Assembly: GCF_009650215.1 (NCBI RefSeq)
Contig: NZ_CP045851.1
Span: 2,817,001 to 2,881,000 of the forward strand
Length of the DNA: 64,000 nucleotides
From: Actinomarinicola tropica
GTDB taxonomy: Bacteria; Actinomycetota; Acidimicrobiia; Acidimicrobiales; SKKL01
Reading direction: 5' to 3'
Shown: positions 42,250 through 54,324 of the stretch, piece by piece
How positions within the stretch are numbered: the stretch's first letter is position 1
Layout: each line of letters opens with the position of its first letter
Translations under genes and position numbers: made by a program
The notes under the pieces: generated by a model
What the model was told of the DNA's origin: nothing
Databases searched by the model: none
The model's input: only the letters and a program-made list of their open reading frames with translations

Positions 42250-44657
42250 ATGGCCCACCAGGGTGAGCTCGTCCCCTTCGCTCGGGAGGTCGTCGACGTC
42301 CCGGTCGCGGAGGAGATGAGCGAGTCGTTCCTCGCCTACTCGATGTCGGTCATCACGTCGCGCGCCCTGCCCGACGTGCGTGACGGCCTCAAGCCCGTCC
42401 AGCGCCGGATCCTCCACGCCATGCACTCGATGGGGATCCGGGACGACACCCCCACCCGCAAGAGCGCCCGCGTCGTGGGCGAGACGATGGGCAAGTACCA
42501 CCCCCACGGCGACGGCGCGATCTACGACGCCCTCACCCGCCTGGGCCAAGACTTCGGCCGCAACGTCACGCTCGTCCACCCCCAGGGCAACTTCGGCTCG
42601 CTCGACGACCCGCCGGCGGCCGCCCGCTACACCGAGTGCCGGCTCACCACCGCGGCGATGGACATGATCGGCGAGATCGGCGAGGACACCGTCGACTTCC
42701 GCTCCACCTACGACGGCGAGAGCTCCGAGCCGATCACCCTGCCGGCGCTGCTCCCGAACCTGCTCGTGAACGGCGTCAGCGGCATCGCCGTGGGCATGGC
42801 CACCAACATGGCGCCCCACAACCTCGGCGAGGTGCACGAGGCCATCAAGCTCGCGATGACCAAGCGCCGGCCGAAGCCCACGATCGACGAGCTGATGGCC
42901 GTCCTCCCCGGACCGGACTTCCCGTCCGGCGGCATCGTCATCGACGACGGCCTGCGCGACGCCTACGAGACCGGGCGGGGCAGCATCCGCGTCCGGGCCC
43001 GCGCCGAGGTCGGCCAGGTCACCGCCCGCAAGCAGGGCATCGAGATCACCGAGCTGCCCTACCTCGTCGGCCCGGAGCGGGTGATCTCCAAGATCAAGGA
43101 GCTCATGCTCGCCGGTCGCCTCAACGGCATCGCCGACGTCAAGAACCTGACCGACCGCCACCACGGCCTGCGCATCCAGATCGAGTGCAAGACCGGCGTG
43201 AACCCCCACGCCGTGCTCACCGACCTCTACCGCCTCACGCCGCTCGAGGAGAGCTTCGGCATCAACAACGTGGTGCTCGTCGACGGCGAGCCCCGCACGC
43301 TCGGCCTCTACGACCTGTGCCAGGCCTTCGTCGACCACCGCCTCGACGTCGTCGTGCGCCGCAGCCGCTTCCGCCTCGGCAAGGCCCGGGACCGCCTGCA
43401 CATCGTCGAGGGCTTCCTCATCGCCCTCGATGCCATCGACGAGGTCGTCCGGATCATCCGCGGCTCCCAGGACACCGCCGAGGCCCGCGCCGGGCTGATG
43501 GGTCGCTTCTCCCTCTCGGAGATCCAGGCCAACGCCATCCTCGACATGCCGCTGCGCCGACTCACCGCCCTCGAGAAGCTGAAGCTCGAGGAGGAGCGCG
43601 ACGAGCTTGTCGCCACCATCGCCGACCTCGAGGCCATCCTCGGCAGCGAGCAGCGCCAGCGGACGCTCGTGCTGAAGGAGCTCGGGAAGCTGGTCGAGCG
43701 CCACGGCTGGGAGCGCCGCTCGACGGTGATCTCCGCCGACCAGGTGCGCGACGCGCAGCCGGCCGAGCCGGTGCCGCTCGAGATCACCGACGACCCGTGC
43801 ATCGTCACCCTCACCACCAGCGGGCTGCTCGGGCGTGAGCCGGGCGAGGGCACCCCGAAGCCGAGCCTCGGGCGCCACGACGTCCTCGTCGCGTCGGTGG
43901 CCACCACCAACCACCAGCCGGTGTTCGCGATCACCGACACGGGTCGGGCGCTCACGGTCACCGCCATGGAGGTGCCGGAGGTCGCGGGACGCAACCGTGG
44001 CGCCGCGGCCAGCGAGGTCGTCGACCTGAAGCACGGCGAGTCGGTCGTCACCATCACCACGCCGGGCGAGCACCCGCTGCTGCTGGTCACCCGCAAGGGC
44101 GTCGCCAAGCGCGTCGCGCCCGACGAGCTCGCCGGCACGAAGTCCGGTCAGAACGTGATCGGCCTCAAGCCCGACGACAAGGTCGTCGCGGTGCTGGAGG
44201 CGGCGGACGACGACGAGGTGGTCATCATCGCCTCCGACGCGCAGACGCTGCGCACCGTCGTCGACCAGGTCAGCATCCAGGGCCGGGCCGCCGGTGGCGT
44301 CGCGGGCATGAAGCTGAAGGGCGACGCCACCGTGGTCGGCGCGGGCCTCGCCGTCCCCGGTGCGATGGTGCTGAGCGTCACCGACACCGGCACCGCCAAG
44401 CTCACCGACGTGGCGGAGATCCCCACCAAGGGTCGGGCCACCGGCGGCGTCCGCCTCACCCGCTTCAAGAGCGAGAAGCGGCTCGCCTGGGCCCACGTCG
44501 CACCGGTCGAGGACCTCGTCGCCGTCGTCGGCAAGGAGGACAACCCGACCCGGCCCGACAGCACGCCGGTCGTCCTCCCCCTCTCCCCCACCCGTCGCGA
44601 CACGCTGAGCACCGCCACCGAGGAGCGGCTGCTCGCGGTCGGCACCCGGAGGTTCTG

Positions 44658-44658
<1 letters not shown>
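42250..44658 (+). CDS. parC: Type IIA topoisomerase subunit A (ParC-like)
   Basis: DNA-breaking subunit of a type II topoisomerase, 802 residues. The N-terminus has SVITSRALPDVRDGLKPVQRRIL, the quinolone-region segment YHPHGDGAIYDALTRLGQDF and the catalytic Tyr in AAARYTECRL. The C-terminal beta-pinwheel (from about residue 510) is complete but has no GyrA box (QRRGGKG-like); that position reads GREPGEGTPKPSLGRHD. Missing box and the linked ParE-type gene favour topoisomerase IV, which separates daughter chromosomes, over gyrase. parE follows with a 1-bp overlap. Confidence 0.85.
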
Positions 44659-46712
<2,054 letters not shown>

Positions 46713-46730
46713 CCGACCGCTCGTCGGACG

Positions 46731-47585
46731 TCAGCGCTTGGTGGCCCCGAGTGTGAAGGTCATCGGGACGCGCTCGCGACCGTCGGGCAGCGCCCACTCG
46801 TTCGACTCCGTCTCGACCATCTGCGGAAGCGCCTGCCAGGGGCAGGTGTCGTGCTCGACGAACGCGTCGATGGTCATCCCGTGGTCGAGGACGGCGGTGA
46901 GCATCTCGCCGATGCCGTGGTTGAACGAGACCTCCTCCGGCGACGAGAGGGTCCCCTCGTGGTCGACGTAGGTCACCTCGGACTCGAAGCGCTCGCCACC
47001 CGGTGACTCGAAGTAGTGGAACCGCACGCAGAGCAGGTCGTCGTCCCGGCTCTCGTCGAGGGTGAACAGCATGGGATGCATGTCGCGGATGAACAGCCGA
47101 CCACCGGGCCGCAGCAGCCCAGCGACCACCTCGGCCCATCGGTCGATGCTCGGCAGCCACGAGATCGCTCCCACCCCCGTGTAGACGAGATCGAACCGTT
47201 CGGACCCCAGCGCGACGACGGCGTCGTCCACGGTGGACTCGACGAACTCGCCGGGCGTCTCGCACGTGGCGAACAGGTCCCGTGCCACCTCGAGCGCGGA
47301 CCCGGAGAAGTCGAGGCCGGTGACCGATGCGCCGAGGCGGGCCAGCGACAGGGTGTCGGTGCCGATGTGGCACTGGAGGTGGACGACGTCGAGACCGTCG
47401 ACGTCCCCGAGCCGGGGCAGATCGAACCGCACGACGTCGGAGAGCCGCTCGGGCTCGGCTGCGTACCGATCGAGCCCGTAGTCGCGCGAGGCCGCGTGCA
47501 ACGGCACCCGCGCCTCCCAGTTGGCGTGGTTGGTCACCAGGTAGCCGCCGTCGCTGCGGACGTCGTCGTCGGGTTCGTCGAGCAC
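46731..47585 (-). CDS. SAM-dependent methyltransferase (class I)
   Basis: A 284-residue methyltransferase. VVHLQCHIGTDTLSLARLGASVTGLDFSGSALEVAR holds motif I (CHIGTDT replaces the usual GxGxG) and the ribose-binding acid; FDLVYTGVGAISWLPSIDRWAEVVAGLLRPGGRLFIRDMHPML follows. This CHIGTDT class is common in actinobacteria and has no fixed substrate. GTG is 6 nt after TAGCCT (47597-47592), a leaderless start. Convergent with parE. Confidence 0.86.
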   Translation of the reverse strand: MLDEPDDDVRSDGGYLVTNHANWEARVPLHAASRDYGLDRYAAEPERLSDVVRFDLPRLGDVDGLDVVHLQCHIGTDTLSLARLGASVTGLDFSGSALEVARDLFATCETPGEFVESTVDDAVVALGSERFDLVYTGVGAISWLPSIDRWAEVVAGLLRPGGRLFIRDMHPMLFTLDESRDDDLLCVRFHYFESPGGERFESEVTYVDHEGTLSSPEEVSFNHGIGEMLTAVLDHGMTIDAFVEHDTCPWQALPQMVETESNEWALPDGRERVPMTFTLGATKR

Positions 47586-47667
47586 GGCGACAGGCTACGA
47601 GTGGCGCGACCGTGGTGCCCTCGGAGCTCAGGGCGCATCGCCGCGTTGCCTGCCAGCGCCCGGACGC

Positions 47668-49044
47668 TCAGACCGGAGGGGTGATGGGGGTGCCGTCCGG
47701 GCGGAGGAGCTGCCACGTGTCGTCGGGTCCGCGCACAGGTCGGTAGCCGGACTCCTTGAGGCGGTTGTGGTGGCCGCACAACAACGAGCTGTTGGCGACG
47801 TCGGTGCAGCCTCCGCGGGTCCACTGCTCGGTGTGATCGACCTGGAGCGCCTGGGGCGGTGAGTGACACCCCGACCACAGGCACGCGAGGCCACCGCGTC
47901 GGTCGAGCACCGCCTGCAGTACCGCGGCCTCGCGGGCTCCACCGGTGAAGAGGCGGCGCCGCCGGCCGAGGTCGATGACCCGGCCGTCGTCGTCGATCAC
48001 GACGCGTCGCACGTGCCCGATCAGCGACACCGCGACCGCATCGGAGGGGGTGACCCGGTGCCCCGTGGTCGTCGCGCAGATCCGGCCCTGGAGGTCGACC
48101 CGGTCGCCGCCCCGACCGTCGGCCCCGACAGCCGCACCAGGGCCGCGTCGCGCGCCCGCCAGTCGGGCGAGGCCGTCGTCGTAGGAGCGCTGGTCGATCA
48201 CGATGCTCACCAACGGCTCGGCCCGGCGGCCCTCGGCGCCGGAGGTCGCGGCCAGGGCGGCCATCGCCACGAGTGCATCGGCGCGCCGTTGCGACGCAGA
48301 GCGCGCGTGGTCCGCCGCGGTCGCATCCGTACCCGCTCGGGTCACGGCAGCCTCGTGGTCAGCCAACCGCTCCGCCGACTCGAACCCGGACAGCACGTCA
48401 GCCAAGGCCGCGCCCTGCACCGGGCCGAACTGGCCCCTCAGGAGCCACGACCCGTCAGCCTGGTTCTGCACCAACGTGACCCGCCGATGACGGTGCGCCG
48501 CGTCGCCGGGCTGCTCGGCGCCGTCGGCATCGGCCAACCGCTCCCACTCCCCCAGCCAGGCCACGAACGGCTCGTGCTGCTCCTCGACGGCCTGCTCGGC
48601 GAAGATCGGGTCGGCGCCGTCGAGGAACGCCTGCACCCGCGGGTTCGACGTGGCCCGCCCGATGGCCTGGGCCATCTCCAGCGGGATCCGCCCGGCGGCG
48701 AACGCGCCGGCGACGTCCGGCAGTCGACGCAGCGCACGCGCCGTACGGACCCGCCGATGCGCCTCGGGACCGGACACGCGACAGAGGTGCACCAACGCAG
48801 CCTTCGCCGTGCGATGGCCGTCGACACCGTGCGCACCGGAACGGTCGATCGCACCGGCGAGAGCCACCCGCAGGGCGTCGATCAGCCGCCCCGCCTGCTC
48901 CACGGCACCCGTCACCTCGAGGAGGTCCGTCGCATCGAGCAGCTCGAGATCGGCATCGAGACCACGCTCCGGCGCCAGGACCGATGCCAGCTCCCGGCCC
49001 ACTTGGGCGACCACGTCGCTCACGCCCCGCTCTATCGCGTCCAT
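47668..49044 (-). CDS. DUF222 - HNH endonuclease (13E12-repeat family)
   Basis: A 458-residue protein with an N-terminal helical DUF222 domain and a C-terminal HNH nuclease: CLWSGCHSPPQALQVDHTEQWTRGG, then CTDVANSSLLCGHHNRLKES, with the zinc cysteines, the DH pair and the HN of the active site in place. This family is found in many copies in actinobacterial genomes and is associated with mobile REP13E12-type elements; the cellular role is unknown. ATG is 6 nt after TATCAT (49056-49051), in an unusually AT-rich promoter for this window. Confidence 0.88.
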   Translation of the reverse strand: MDAIERGVSDVVAQVGRELASVLAPERGLDADLELLDATDLLEVTGAVEQAGRLIDALRVALAGAIDRSGAHGVDGHRTAKAALVHLCRVSGPEAHRRVRTARALRRLPDVAGAFAAGRIPLEMAQAIGRATSNPRVQAFLDGADPIFAEQAVEEQHEPFVAWLGEWERLADADGAEQPGDAAHRHRRVTLVQNQADGSWLLRGQFGPVQGAALADVLSGFESAERLADHEAAVTRAGTDATAADHARSASQRRADALVAMAALAATSGAEGRRAEPLVSIVIDQRSYDDGLARLAGARRGPGAAVGADGRGGDRVDLQGRICATTTGHRVTPSDAVAVSLIGHVRRVVIDDDGRVIDLGRRRRLFTGGAREAAVLQAVLDRRGGLACLWSGCHSPPQALQVDHTEQWTRGGCTDVANSSLLCGHHNRLKESGYRPVRGPDDTWQLLRPDGTPITPPV

Positions 49045-49050
49045 GCACCA

Positions 49051-49122
49051 ATGATACGAAGGAGCTGTGACACTCACGGAAAGTATGTGTACAGGCGCGA
49101 GAAGTGGCGCACCGGTAGGTTG
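49051..49122. promoter_or_regulatory. Divergent leaderless promoters of the HNH and GNAT genes
   Basis: ATGATA (49051-49056) is TATCAT on the minus strand, 6 nt before the HNH ATG. TAGGTT (49117-49122) is 8 nt before the GNAT ATG at 49131. The stretch between is relatively AT-rich. Confidence 0.5.
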
Positions 49123-49130
49123 GCGGTCCA

Positions 49131-49600
49131 TGGCCCACTCCCCGCCGCGGCCGCGCCTCGCCACCGCCGACGACGCCGAGGTCGTCGCCGAGCTCCTCCA
49201 CGACTTCAACACCGAGTTCGACACGCCGAGCCCCGGCGCCGAGGTGCTGGCCCCGCGCCTGCGGGCGCTGCTCGCCGGCGACAGCACCTTCGCCGTGCTC
49301 GCGGGCGAGCCGGCCGTCGCCGTCGCGCTCGTCACGCTCCGACCCAACGTCTGGTGGGACGGGCCGGTCGCCCTCCTCGACGAGCTCTACGTCCGTCCCG
49401 ACCTGCGCAGCCAGGGCATCGGCGGCCGCGTGATGGAGCTCGTGATCGCCAACTGCCGCGAGCGCGGCGTCGAGCTGGTCGAGATCAACGTCGACGAGGC
49501 GGACGTGGACACCCAGCGCTTCTACGAGCGCCAGGGCTTCTCGTGGATCGAGCCCGACACCGGCGAGCGGGCGTTCTACTTCTCCCGCGAGCTCGGCTGA
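49131..49600 (+). CDS. GNAT-family N-acetyltransferase
   Basis: A 156-residue acetyltransferase. The acetyl-CoA binding motif A is visible as LLDELYVRPDLRSQGIGGRVMELVIANCRERG, followed by VEINVDEADVDTQRFYERQGF. No substrate can be read; relatives act on small molecules or protein N-termini. Leaderless start 8 nt after TAGGTT. It converges with the glycosyltransferase fusion, 10 bp away. Confidence 0.87.
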
Positions 49601-49610
49601 CCCGCCGCCG

Positions 49611-51065
49611 TCAGCTGGTCGGCCGCTCGCCCACCGCGAGGACCGACTGGCCCACCGGGACGCTCCGTCCGGCCTCCATGCGGCGGACGAGGGGCACCGC
49701 GAGGCGGTCGTAGAGGCCCGCCGAGAGAGGTCGGGTCGGCACCTGCCGGAGCAGCCGGGCGTAGACGAACCACGCCACGGCGCCGAGCGCGTTGACGTAG
49801 CGCGCGTCGACGACGTCGAAGCCGGCCTGGCGGAGGCGGCGTCGCAACCCGCCGAGCCGGTAGCGACGGTGGTGGCCGACCTTGGCGTCGAACTCGCTGT
49901 AGAGGGCGTCGAACGCCGGGGCGAACACCACGACGCGACCGCCGGGCCGCAGCGCGGCGCGCAGCGTCCGCAGGGCGGCCACGTCGTCGGGGATGTGCTC
50001 GAGGACGTTGGAGAGGACCACGGTGTCGCAGCAGCCGGGCGGCAGGCTGGCGGCGTCGCCCTCGACGACGGTGATCCGGTCGTCGCCGGCGAAGCGCTCG
50101 CGCATCCGGGCCACGCCGCGGGGCGACGGTTCGACCGCCGTGACCGGCCCGAAGGCCGCCAGGCGCTGGGTGAGGGTGCCGTGACCGGCTCCCAGCTCGA
50201 CGATGTCGCCCCGGAGGTGCGGCGCCAGCATGTCGACGAGCCACCCGACGTAGTTGTCGGCGCCGTCGAGCGAGTGCAGCGTCTCGGCGAGCTCCTCGTC
50301 GGCCTCGCTGAACGCCGCCGGGGTCCGCTCCCGCTCCGCCTCACCACCGGCCAGGCGGCGGCCCAGTGGGGAGTAGCGAGCGATGCAGTACATGGCCCGC
50401 ACGCCGTCGCGCCACCCGATCTTCTTGCCCTCGGCGTAGGTCCGTCCGTCGTAGGAGATCCCGACCTCGTACACCCGCCAACGCCCGGCGGCGATCTTCG
50501 CGGTGACCTCGGGTTCGAACCCGAAGCGGTCCTCCTCGATGTCGATGCCCTGGATGACCTCGCGGCGGAACGCCTTGTAGCAGGTCTCCATGTCCGACAG
50601 GTTGAGGTTCGTGACGGCGTTCGACGCCATGGTGAGGAAACGGTTGCCCACCGAGTGCCAGTAGTACAGGACCCGGTGCGGGCGGCTGGTGTGGAAGCGC
50701 GACCCGTAGGACACGTCGGCCCGACCGTCGAGGAGCGGCTCGAGGAGCACGCCGTAGTCGGTCGGGTCGTACTCGAGGTCGGCGTCCTGGATGATGACGA
50801 AGTCCGCCGTCGCCGCCTGGATCCCCCGGCGCAGCGCCGCGCCCTTGCCCTGGTTGAAGGGCTGGAGGAGCACGCGGACCCGCGGGTCGTCGATGGTGGC
50901 GAGCAGGTCCCGTGTGCCGTCGGTCGAGCCGTCGTCGACGATGATGAGCTCGGCCGTGAACGGCGACGCGAGGACCGATGCCACGACCTCGAGGACGGTC
51001 TTCTGCTCGTTGAAGCACGGCATGACCACCGAGAGGCATGCCCGTTCGTCTCGCTCGCTCACCAC
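49611..51065 (-). CDS. Fused family-2 glycosyltransferase and SAM methyltransferase
   Basis: A 484-residue two-domain protein. Residues 1 to about 240 are a GT2 transferase of dolichyl-phosphate-mannose-synthase type: VVMPCFNEQKTVLEVVASV, IVDDGSTDGT, FVIIQDADLEYDP (DXD) and DMETCYKAFRREVIQGI. From about 265 a class I methyltransferase follows: DIVELGAGHGTLTQRLAAFGPVTAVEPS and VVLSNVLEHIPDDVAALRTLRAALRPGG. It probably acts on lipid-linked sugars at the membrane. GTG 51065 lies 7 nt after TACCCT (51078-51073). Confidence 0.85.
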   Translation of the reverse strand: MVSERDERACLSVVMPCFNEQKTVLEVVASVLASPFTAELIIVDDGSTDGTRDLLATIDDPRVRVLLQPFNQGKGAALRRGIQAATADFVIIQDADLEYDPTDYGVLLEPLLDGRADVSYGSRFHTSRPHRVLYYWHSVGNRFLTMASNAVTNLNLSDMETCYKAFRREVIQGIDIEEDRFGFEPEVTAKIAAGRWRVYEVGISYDGRTYAEGKKIGWRDGVRAMYCIARYSPLGRRLAGGEAERERTPAAFSEADEELAETLHSLDGADNYVGWLVDMLAPHLRGDIVELGAGHGTLTQRLAAFGPVTAVEPSPRGVARMRERFAGDDRITVVEGDAASLPPGCCDTVVLSNVLEHIPDDVAALRTLRAALRPGGRVVVFAPAFDALYSEFDAKVGHHRRYRLGGLRRRLRQAGFDVVDARYVNALGAVAWFVYARLLRQVPTRPLSAGLYDRLAVPLVRRMEAGRSVPVGQSVLAVGERPTS

Positions 51066-51084
51066 CGACACCAGGGTACGCGCC

Positions 51085-52215
51085 TCAGGTTCCGTCGACG
51101 GACCAGTGCCACGGCTCGCTCGCCAGGTTGTGGAACCCGAACAGGTGGGCGTTGGCCGCGAGCCACTGGAACGCCGGGCTGTCCTGGGAGGAGATCGTCC
51201 GGCCGTCGTAGGTGAAGTCGATGGCCAGGCCGAGCTCGTGGAGCGACGAGCCGGGGCGGGCGGTGGGCGGGGAGCACTCGCCCGCGGGCCGCTCCCACAC
51301 CGAGTACGGGTCGTCGCCGCCGCAGTGGGCGATCCGCAGGCGGATCTGCTCCTCGTTCGTGCGGTGGGAGCCGCCACCGAGGTGGATCCCGTCGGCTTCG
51401 GCCGCGGCGAGGAGGCCCTCGACCTGCGGCGCGATCGAGCGGTGGACGCGGAACCCACGCACGTCGACGAGCGGCACGTCCCCGGTCGCGCGCGTCCCGT
51501 CGACGAGGCCGCGGTTCACCTGGGCCAGCTGCAGCGCCACCAGCCCCGTCTCGTGCGACGCCTCGCCGATGCGGTGCTGCACCGCGGCGTGCAGGTCGGC
51601 CTGCTCCTGGCGCGCGCCGACCAGGTCGGCGAGCTCCTGCACGGCGCGCTCCTGGGCGGTCTCGGCACGCCGTTCGGCGTCCTCGGCGTCGCGACGCTGG
51701 TCGCCGAGCCGGCCGCGTGCCTCGCGCAGCTGGCGGACGATGTCGGTGTCCCGCCGGTTCTGGACGTCGAGGTACACCTCGAGCGAGACGGCGTCGCTCG
51801 GCGCGGCGGCGTGCAGCATGGTCTCCATGCGGTCGGCCTGCGGGGGCGCCACGTAGGCGGCGACCGCCATCGCCGCCATCTGCTCCTCGAGCTGCGCGAC
51901 CTCGGCCTGGGTGGCGGCCTCCTCGCGACGCGCGGCCTCGGCGGTGACGTACGCCTGGGCGTAGACGTCCTGCGCCTCCGCGACCTCCGCCGTCTTCAGC
52001 GCCACGTAGTCGTCGAGCACCGCGATCGCCGAACGGAGCTCGGCGTCGGATGCCTCCAGGAAGTCCAGCTCGGCGACGAGGGCACGCTGGCGCTCCGCGA
52101 GGGCCTGGCGGTCGTCGTCGGCACGATCCGCGCCGGCGACGGCCGGAGCGAGCGCTGCGACGAGGAGGGTGCCGCTGAGGATCAGCCGCCAGCGACGGGT
52201 GCGAACCGATGACAC
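51085..52215 (-). CDS. Exported coiled-coil protein with VanY-type D-Ala-D-Ala carboxypeptidase domain
   Basis: A 376-residue exported protein. Signal peptide RLILSGTLLVAALAPAVAGA, a long coiled coil (about 30-200, rich in Ala, Glu and Gln), then an M15/VanY domain with GGGSHRTNEEQIRLR, SLHELGLAIDFTYDG (His and Asp zinc ligands) and SEPWHWSVDGT (final His). It should trim peptidoglycan stem peptides, with the coiled coil acting as regulator or partner contact. GTG 52215 has GAGG six bases upstream. An in-frame ATG at 52266 is less likely. Confidence 0.83.
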   Translation of the reverse strand: MSSVRTRRWRLILSGTLLVAALAPAVAGADRADDDRQALAERQRALVAELDFLEASDAELRSAIAVLDDYVALKTAEVAEAQDVYAQAYVTAEAARREEAATQAEVAQLEEQMAAMAVAAYVAPPQADRMETMLHAAAPSDAVSLEVYLDVQNRRDTDIVRQLREARGRLGDQRRDAEDAERRAETAQERAVQELADLVGARQEQADLHAAVQHRIGEASHETGLVALQLAQVNRGLVDGTRATGDVPLVDVRGFRVHRSIAPQVEGLLAAAEADGIHLGGGSHRTNEEQIRLRIAHCGGDDPYSVWERPAGECSPPTARPGSSLHELGLAIDFTYDGRTISSQDSPAFQWLAANAHLFGFHNLASEPWHWSVDGT

Positions 52216-52321
52216 GTGGAACCTCGGGAGGACGGTGCACGGCAGCAGGCCGTGCGGCCGTGTCATCCATCGGCCGACTTCCGGCCGCTCTTGAGGAACC
52301 TCGCCCCCGACGGGGCAGGCG
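52216..52321 (-). promoter_or_regulatory. Leader with three hairpins before the VanY-like gene
   Basis: On the minus strand, three stems lie in a row: TGCCCCGTCGGGGGC, CGGCCG-GAAGT-CGGCCG and GCACGGC-CTGCT-GCCGTGC. The first is 6 bp or so after the aapP stop and may end that operon. The last is close to the start region. I do not recognise a known riboswitch. Confidence 0.35.
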
Positions 52322-53098
52322 TCACAGGATCTGGGAGATGAAGAGCTTCGTCCGCTCCTCCCGCGGATCCTCGAAGAAGTGCTCGGGGGACCCCACCTCG
52401 ACGACCTCGCCGTCGGCCATGAAGACGACCCGGTCGGCGACCTCACGAGCGAAGCCCATCTCGTGGGTGACGACGATCATCGTCATGCCGCTGCGGGCCA
52501 GCTCCTTCATGGCGTCGAGGACCTCGGCGACCATCTCGGGGTCGAGGGCCGACGTCGGTTCGTCGAAGAGCATCACCTTGGGGCGCATGGCCAGTGCCCG
52601 GGCGATGGCCACGCGCTGCTGCTGACCGCCCGAGAGCTGCCCGGGGTACTTGTGGGCCTGCTCGGGGATCTTCACCCGTTCGAGCAGCTCCATGGCGGTC
52701 GCCTCGGCCTCCTTGGCCGCCTGCCGCCGCACCTGCCGCGGGGCCAGGGTGACGTTCTCGAGCACCGTCATGTGCGGGAACAGGTTGAAGGACTGGAAGA
52801 CCATCCCGGTCTCCCGCCGCACGGTCTGGACGTTGCGCACGTCGTCGTTGACCTCGACCCCGTCGACCAGGATCCGGCCGGCGTCGTGCGCCTCCAGCCG
52901 GTTGATGCAGCGGATCAGGGTCGACTTGCCCGAGCCCGACGGCCCGCAGACGACCACGACCTCCTGGCGCCCGACGACGAGGTCGATGTCGCGCAGGGCC
53001 TGGAAGTCCCCGAAGAGCTTCTGCACCCCCTCGAGCACGATCATCGGCTCGCCGGTGCCGCCGGGCACCGTCGCCCCGGAGCTCAACGTGTCGGTCAT
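52322..53098 (-). CDS. aapP: Polar amino-acid ABC transporter, ATP-binding protein
   Basis: A 258-residue GlnQ/AapP-type ATPase. Walker [20 protein letters not shown]-loop [18 protein letters not shown], signature [17 protein letters not shown], Walker [17 protein letters not shown] and the switch His in [16 protein letters not shown]. Powers import of acidic or other polar amino acids. ATG overlaps the aapM stop by 4 bp. Confidence 0.93.
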   Translation of the reverse strand: MTDTLSSGATVPGGTGEPMIVLEGVQKLFGDFQALRDIDLVVGRQEVVVVCGPSGSGKSTLIRCINRLEAHDAGRILVDGVEVNDDVRNVQTVRRETGMVFQSFNLFPHMTVLENVTLAPRQVRRQAAKEAEATAMELLERVKIPEQAHKYPGQLSGGQQQRVAIARALAMRPKVMLFDEPTSALDPEMVAEVLDAMKELARSGMTMIVVTHEMGFAREVADRVVFMADGEVVEVGSPEHFFEDPREERTKLFISQIL

Positions 53099-54324
53099 CT
53101 CACACCCACCCCCAGTCGGGTCTCGAGCCGTCGGCTCTCCCTGGACATCGAGTACGACACCGCCCAGAACAAGAAGGCGACGAACGGCAGCGTCACCGCC
53201 TGCAACCCACGTCCCACGAAGTCGTCCTGGCTCGTGGCGGAGTCGGCCACGGCGAGGACCTCGGTCAGGGTGATCGCGAAGAGCAGCGTGGTGTCCTGGA
53301 AGAGGCTGATGAACTGGCCGACCATCGCCGGGATCACCGCCCGCAGGGCCTGGGGCAGCACGATCCGCCGCATGACCGCGAAGGTGGAGAGCCCCACCGC
53401 CTGACCGGCCTCGATCTGCCCGCGCGGCACGCTCTGGAGACCGCCCCGGACGATCTCGGCGATGTAGGCGGACTCGAAGATCACGATGGCGACGAGCGCG
53501 CGGACGACCAGGCTCGGTGGCGACATCGACGGCGGCAGGAAGAAGCCGATCATCAGCTGCGCCATGATCAGCAGGGCGATGAGCGGGACCCCCCGGAAGA
53601 ACTCGATGTAGGCGACCGAGACGATGCGCACCGCCGGCAGGCGCGACCGCCGCCCGAGGGCCAGGAGCAGACCGAGGGGGAAGGCCAGGATGATGCCGGC
53701 GAAGGTGACGAAGAGGTTGAGGTGCAGGCCGCTCCAGCCGTCCCACCCGACGCCTCCCGCAGCGGTGAGGACGAGCACCGACACCACGAAGCCGGCGACG
53801 AACACCAGGACGCCGTAGCGGCGGAACCCGGCGGGGGCCCGACGCCCTGCGACCACGCCGGCGGCGCCGAGGGCGAGGACGCCGATCGTCAGCAACGTCG
53901 GCGCGATGGTGCGGGTGAAGGACAGGACGACGACGACCATCAGCATCAGCGGCCAGAAGCGCCGCAGCGCGCTGGCCGCGGTCAGGTGCTCCACGCTGCG
54001 GCCGCGACGCTCGGCGTCGGCGGCTGCGGCCGATGCCAACATCCCCGCTGTCAGCCCGAGCGACAGCGCCAGCACCGCCCCGGCCGCCCACGGGCGCCAC
54101 AGCTGGGAGCGATCGAAGCGGCCGACCATGAACAGCGTGAGGTTGCGGCGGACGATCTCCCAGTCCGCGTTGACGAACACGAACGCCAGCAGCCGGTAGG
54201 CCGCCCACCCGAGGAACCCCCCGAACACCACGGTCAGCACGGAGTTCAGCGTGCTGTTGAACAGGTTGCTGCGGACCCACGGGAGCGGACCGGTGGCCCC
54301 TCGGACGCGCGTGGCCGTCGTCAT
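53095..54324 (-). CDS. aapM: Polar amino-acid ABC transporter, permease 2
   Basis: A 409-residue membrane permease. The C-terminal HisM-type domain includes [37 protein letters not shown] and the EAA loop [39 protein letters not shown]. An extended N-terminal set of helices is typical of the Aap/Bzt type. ATG overlaps the aapQ stop by 4 bp. Confidence 0.9.
   Translation of the reverse strand: MTTATRVRGATGPLPWVRSNLFNSTLNSVLTVVFGGFLGWAAYRLLAFVFVNADWEIVRRNLTLFMVGRFDRSQLWRPWAAGAVLALSLGLTAGMLASAAAADAERRGRSVEHLTAASALRRFWPLMLMVVVVLSFTRTIAPTLLTIGVLALGAAGVVAGRRAPAGFRRYGVLVFVAGFVVSVLVLTAAGGVGWDGWSGLHLNLFVTFAGIILAFPLGLLLALGRRSRLPAVRIVSVAYIEFFRGVPLIALLIMAQLMIGFFLPPSMSPPSLVVRALVAIVIFESAYIAEIVRGGLQSVPRGQIEAGQAVGLSTFAVMRRIVLPQALRAVIPAMVGQFISLFQDTTLLFAITLTEVLAVADSATSQDDFVGRGLQAVTLPFVAFLFWAVSYSMSRESRRLETRLGVGVR

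Noticed and set aside
41969-42319. Repetitive Pro/Gly/Arg-rich open frames in the gap before parC
   Set aside because: Several frames on both strands stay open only because of the GC-rich repeats; none has a family match or consistent start, and they run into parC.
41980-44496. A long minus-strand open frame across parC
   Set aside because: It is the antisense shadow of the topoisomerase gene, with a low-complexity Asp/Val/Gly-rich translation.
50512-50523. GGTTCGAACCC-like sequence resembling a tRNA T-arm
   Set aside because: It lies inside the glycosyltransferase coding sequence (FEPEV region) and no acceptor or anticodon stem surrounds it.
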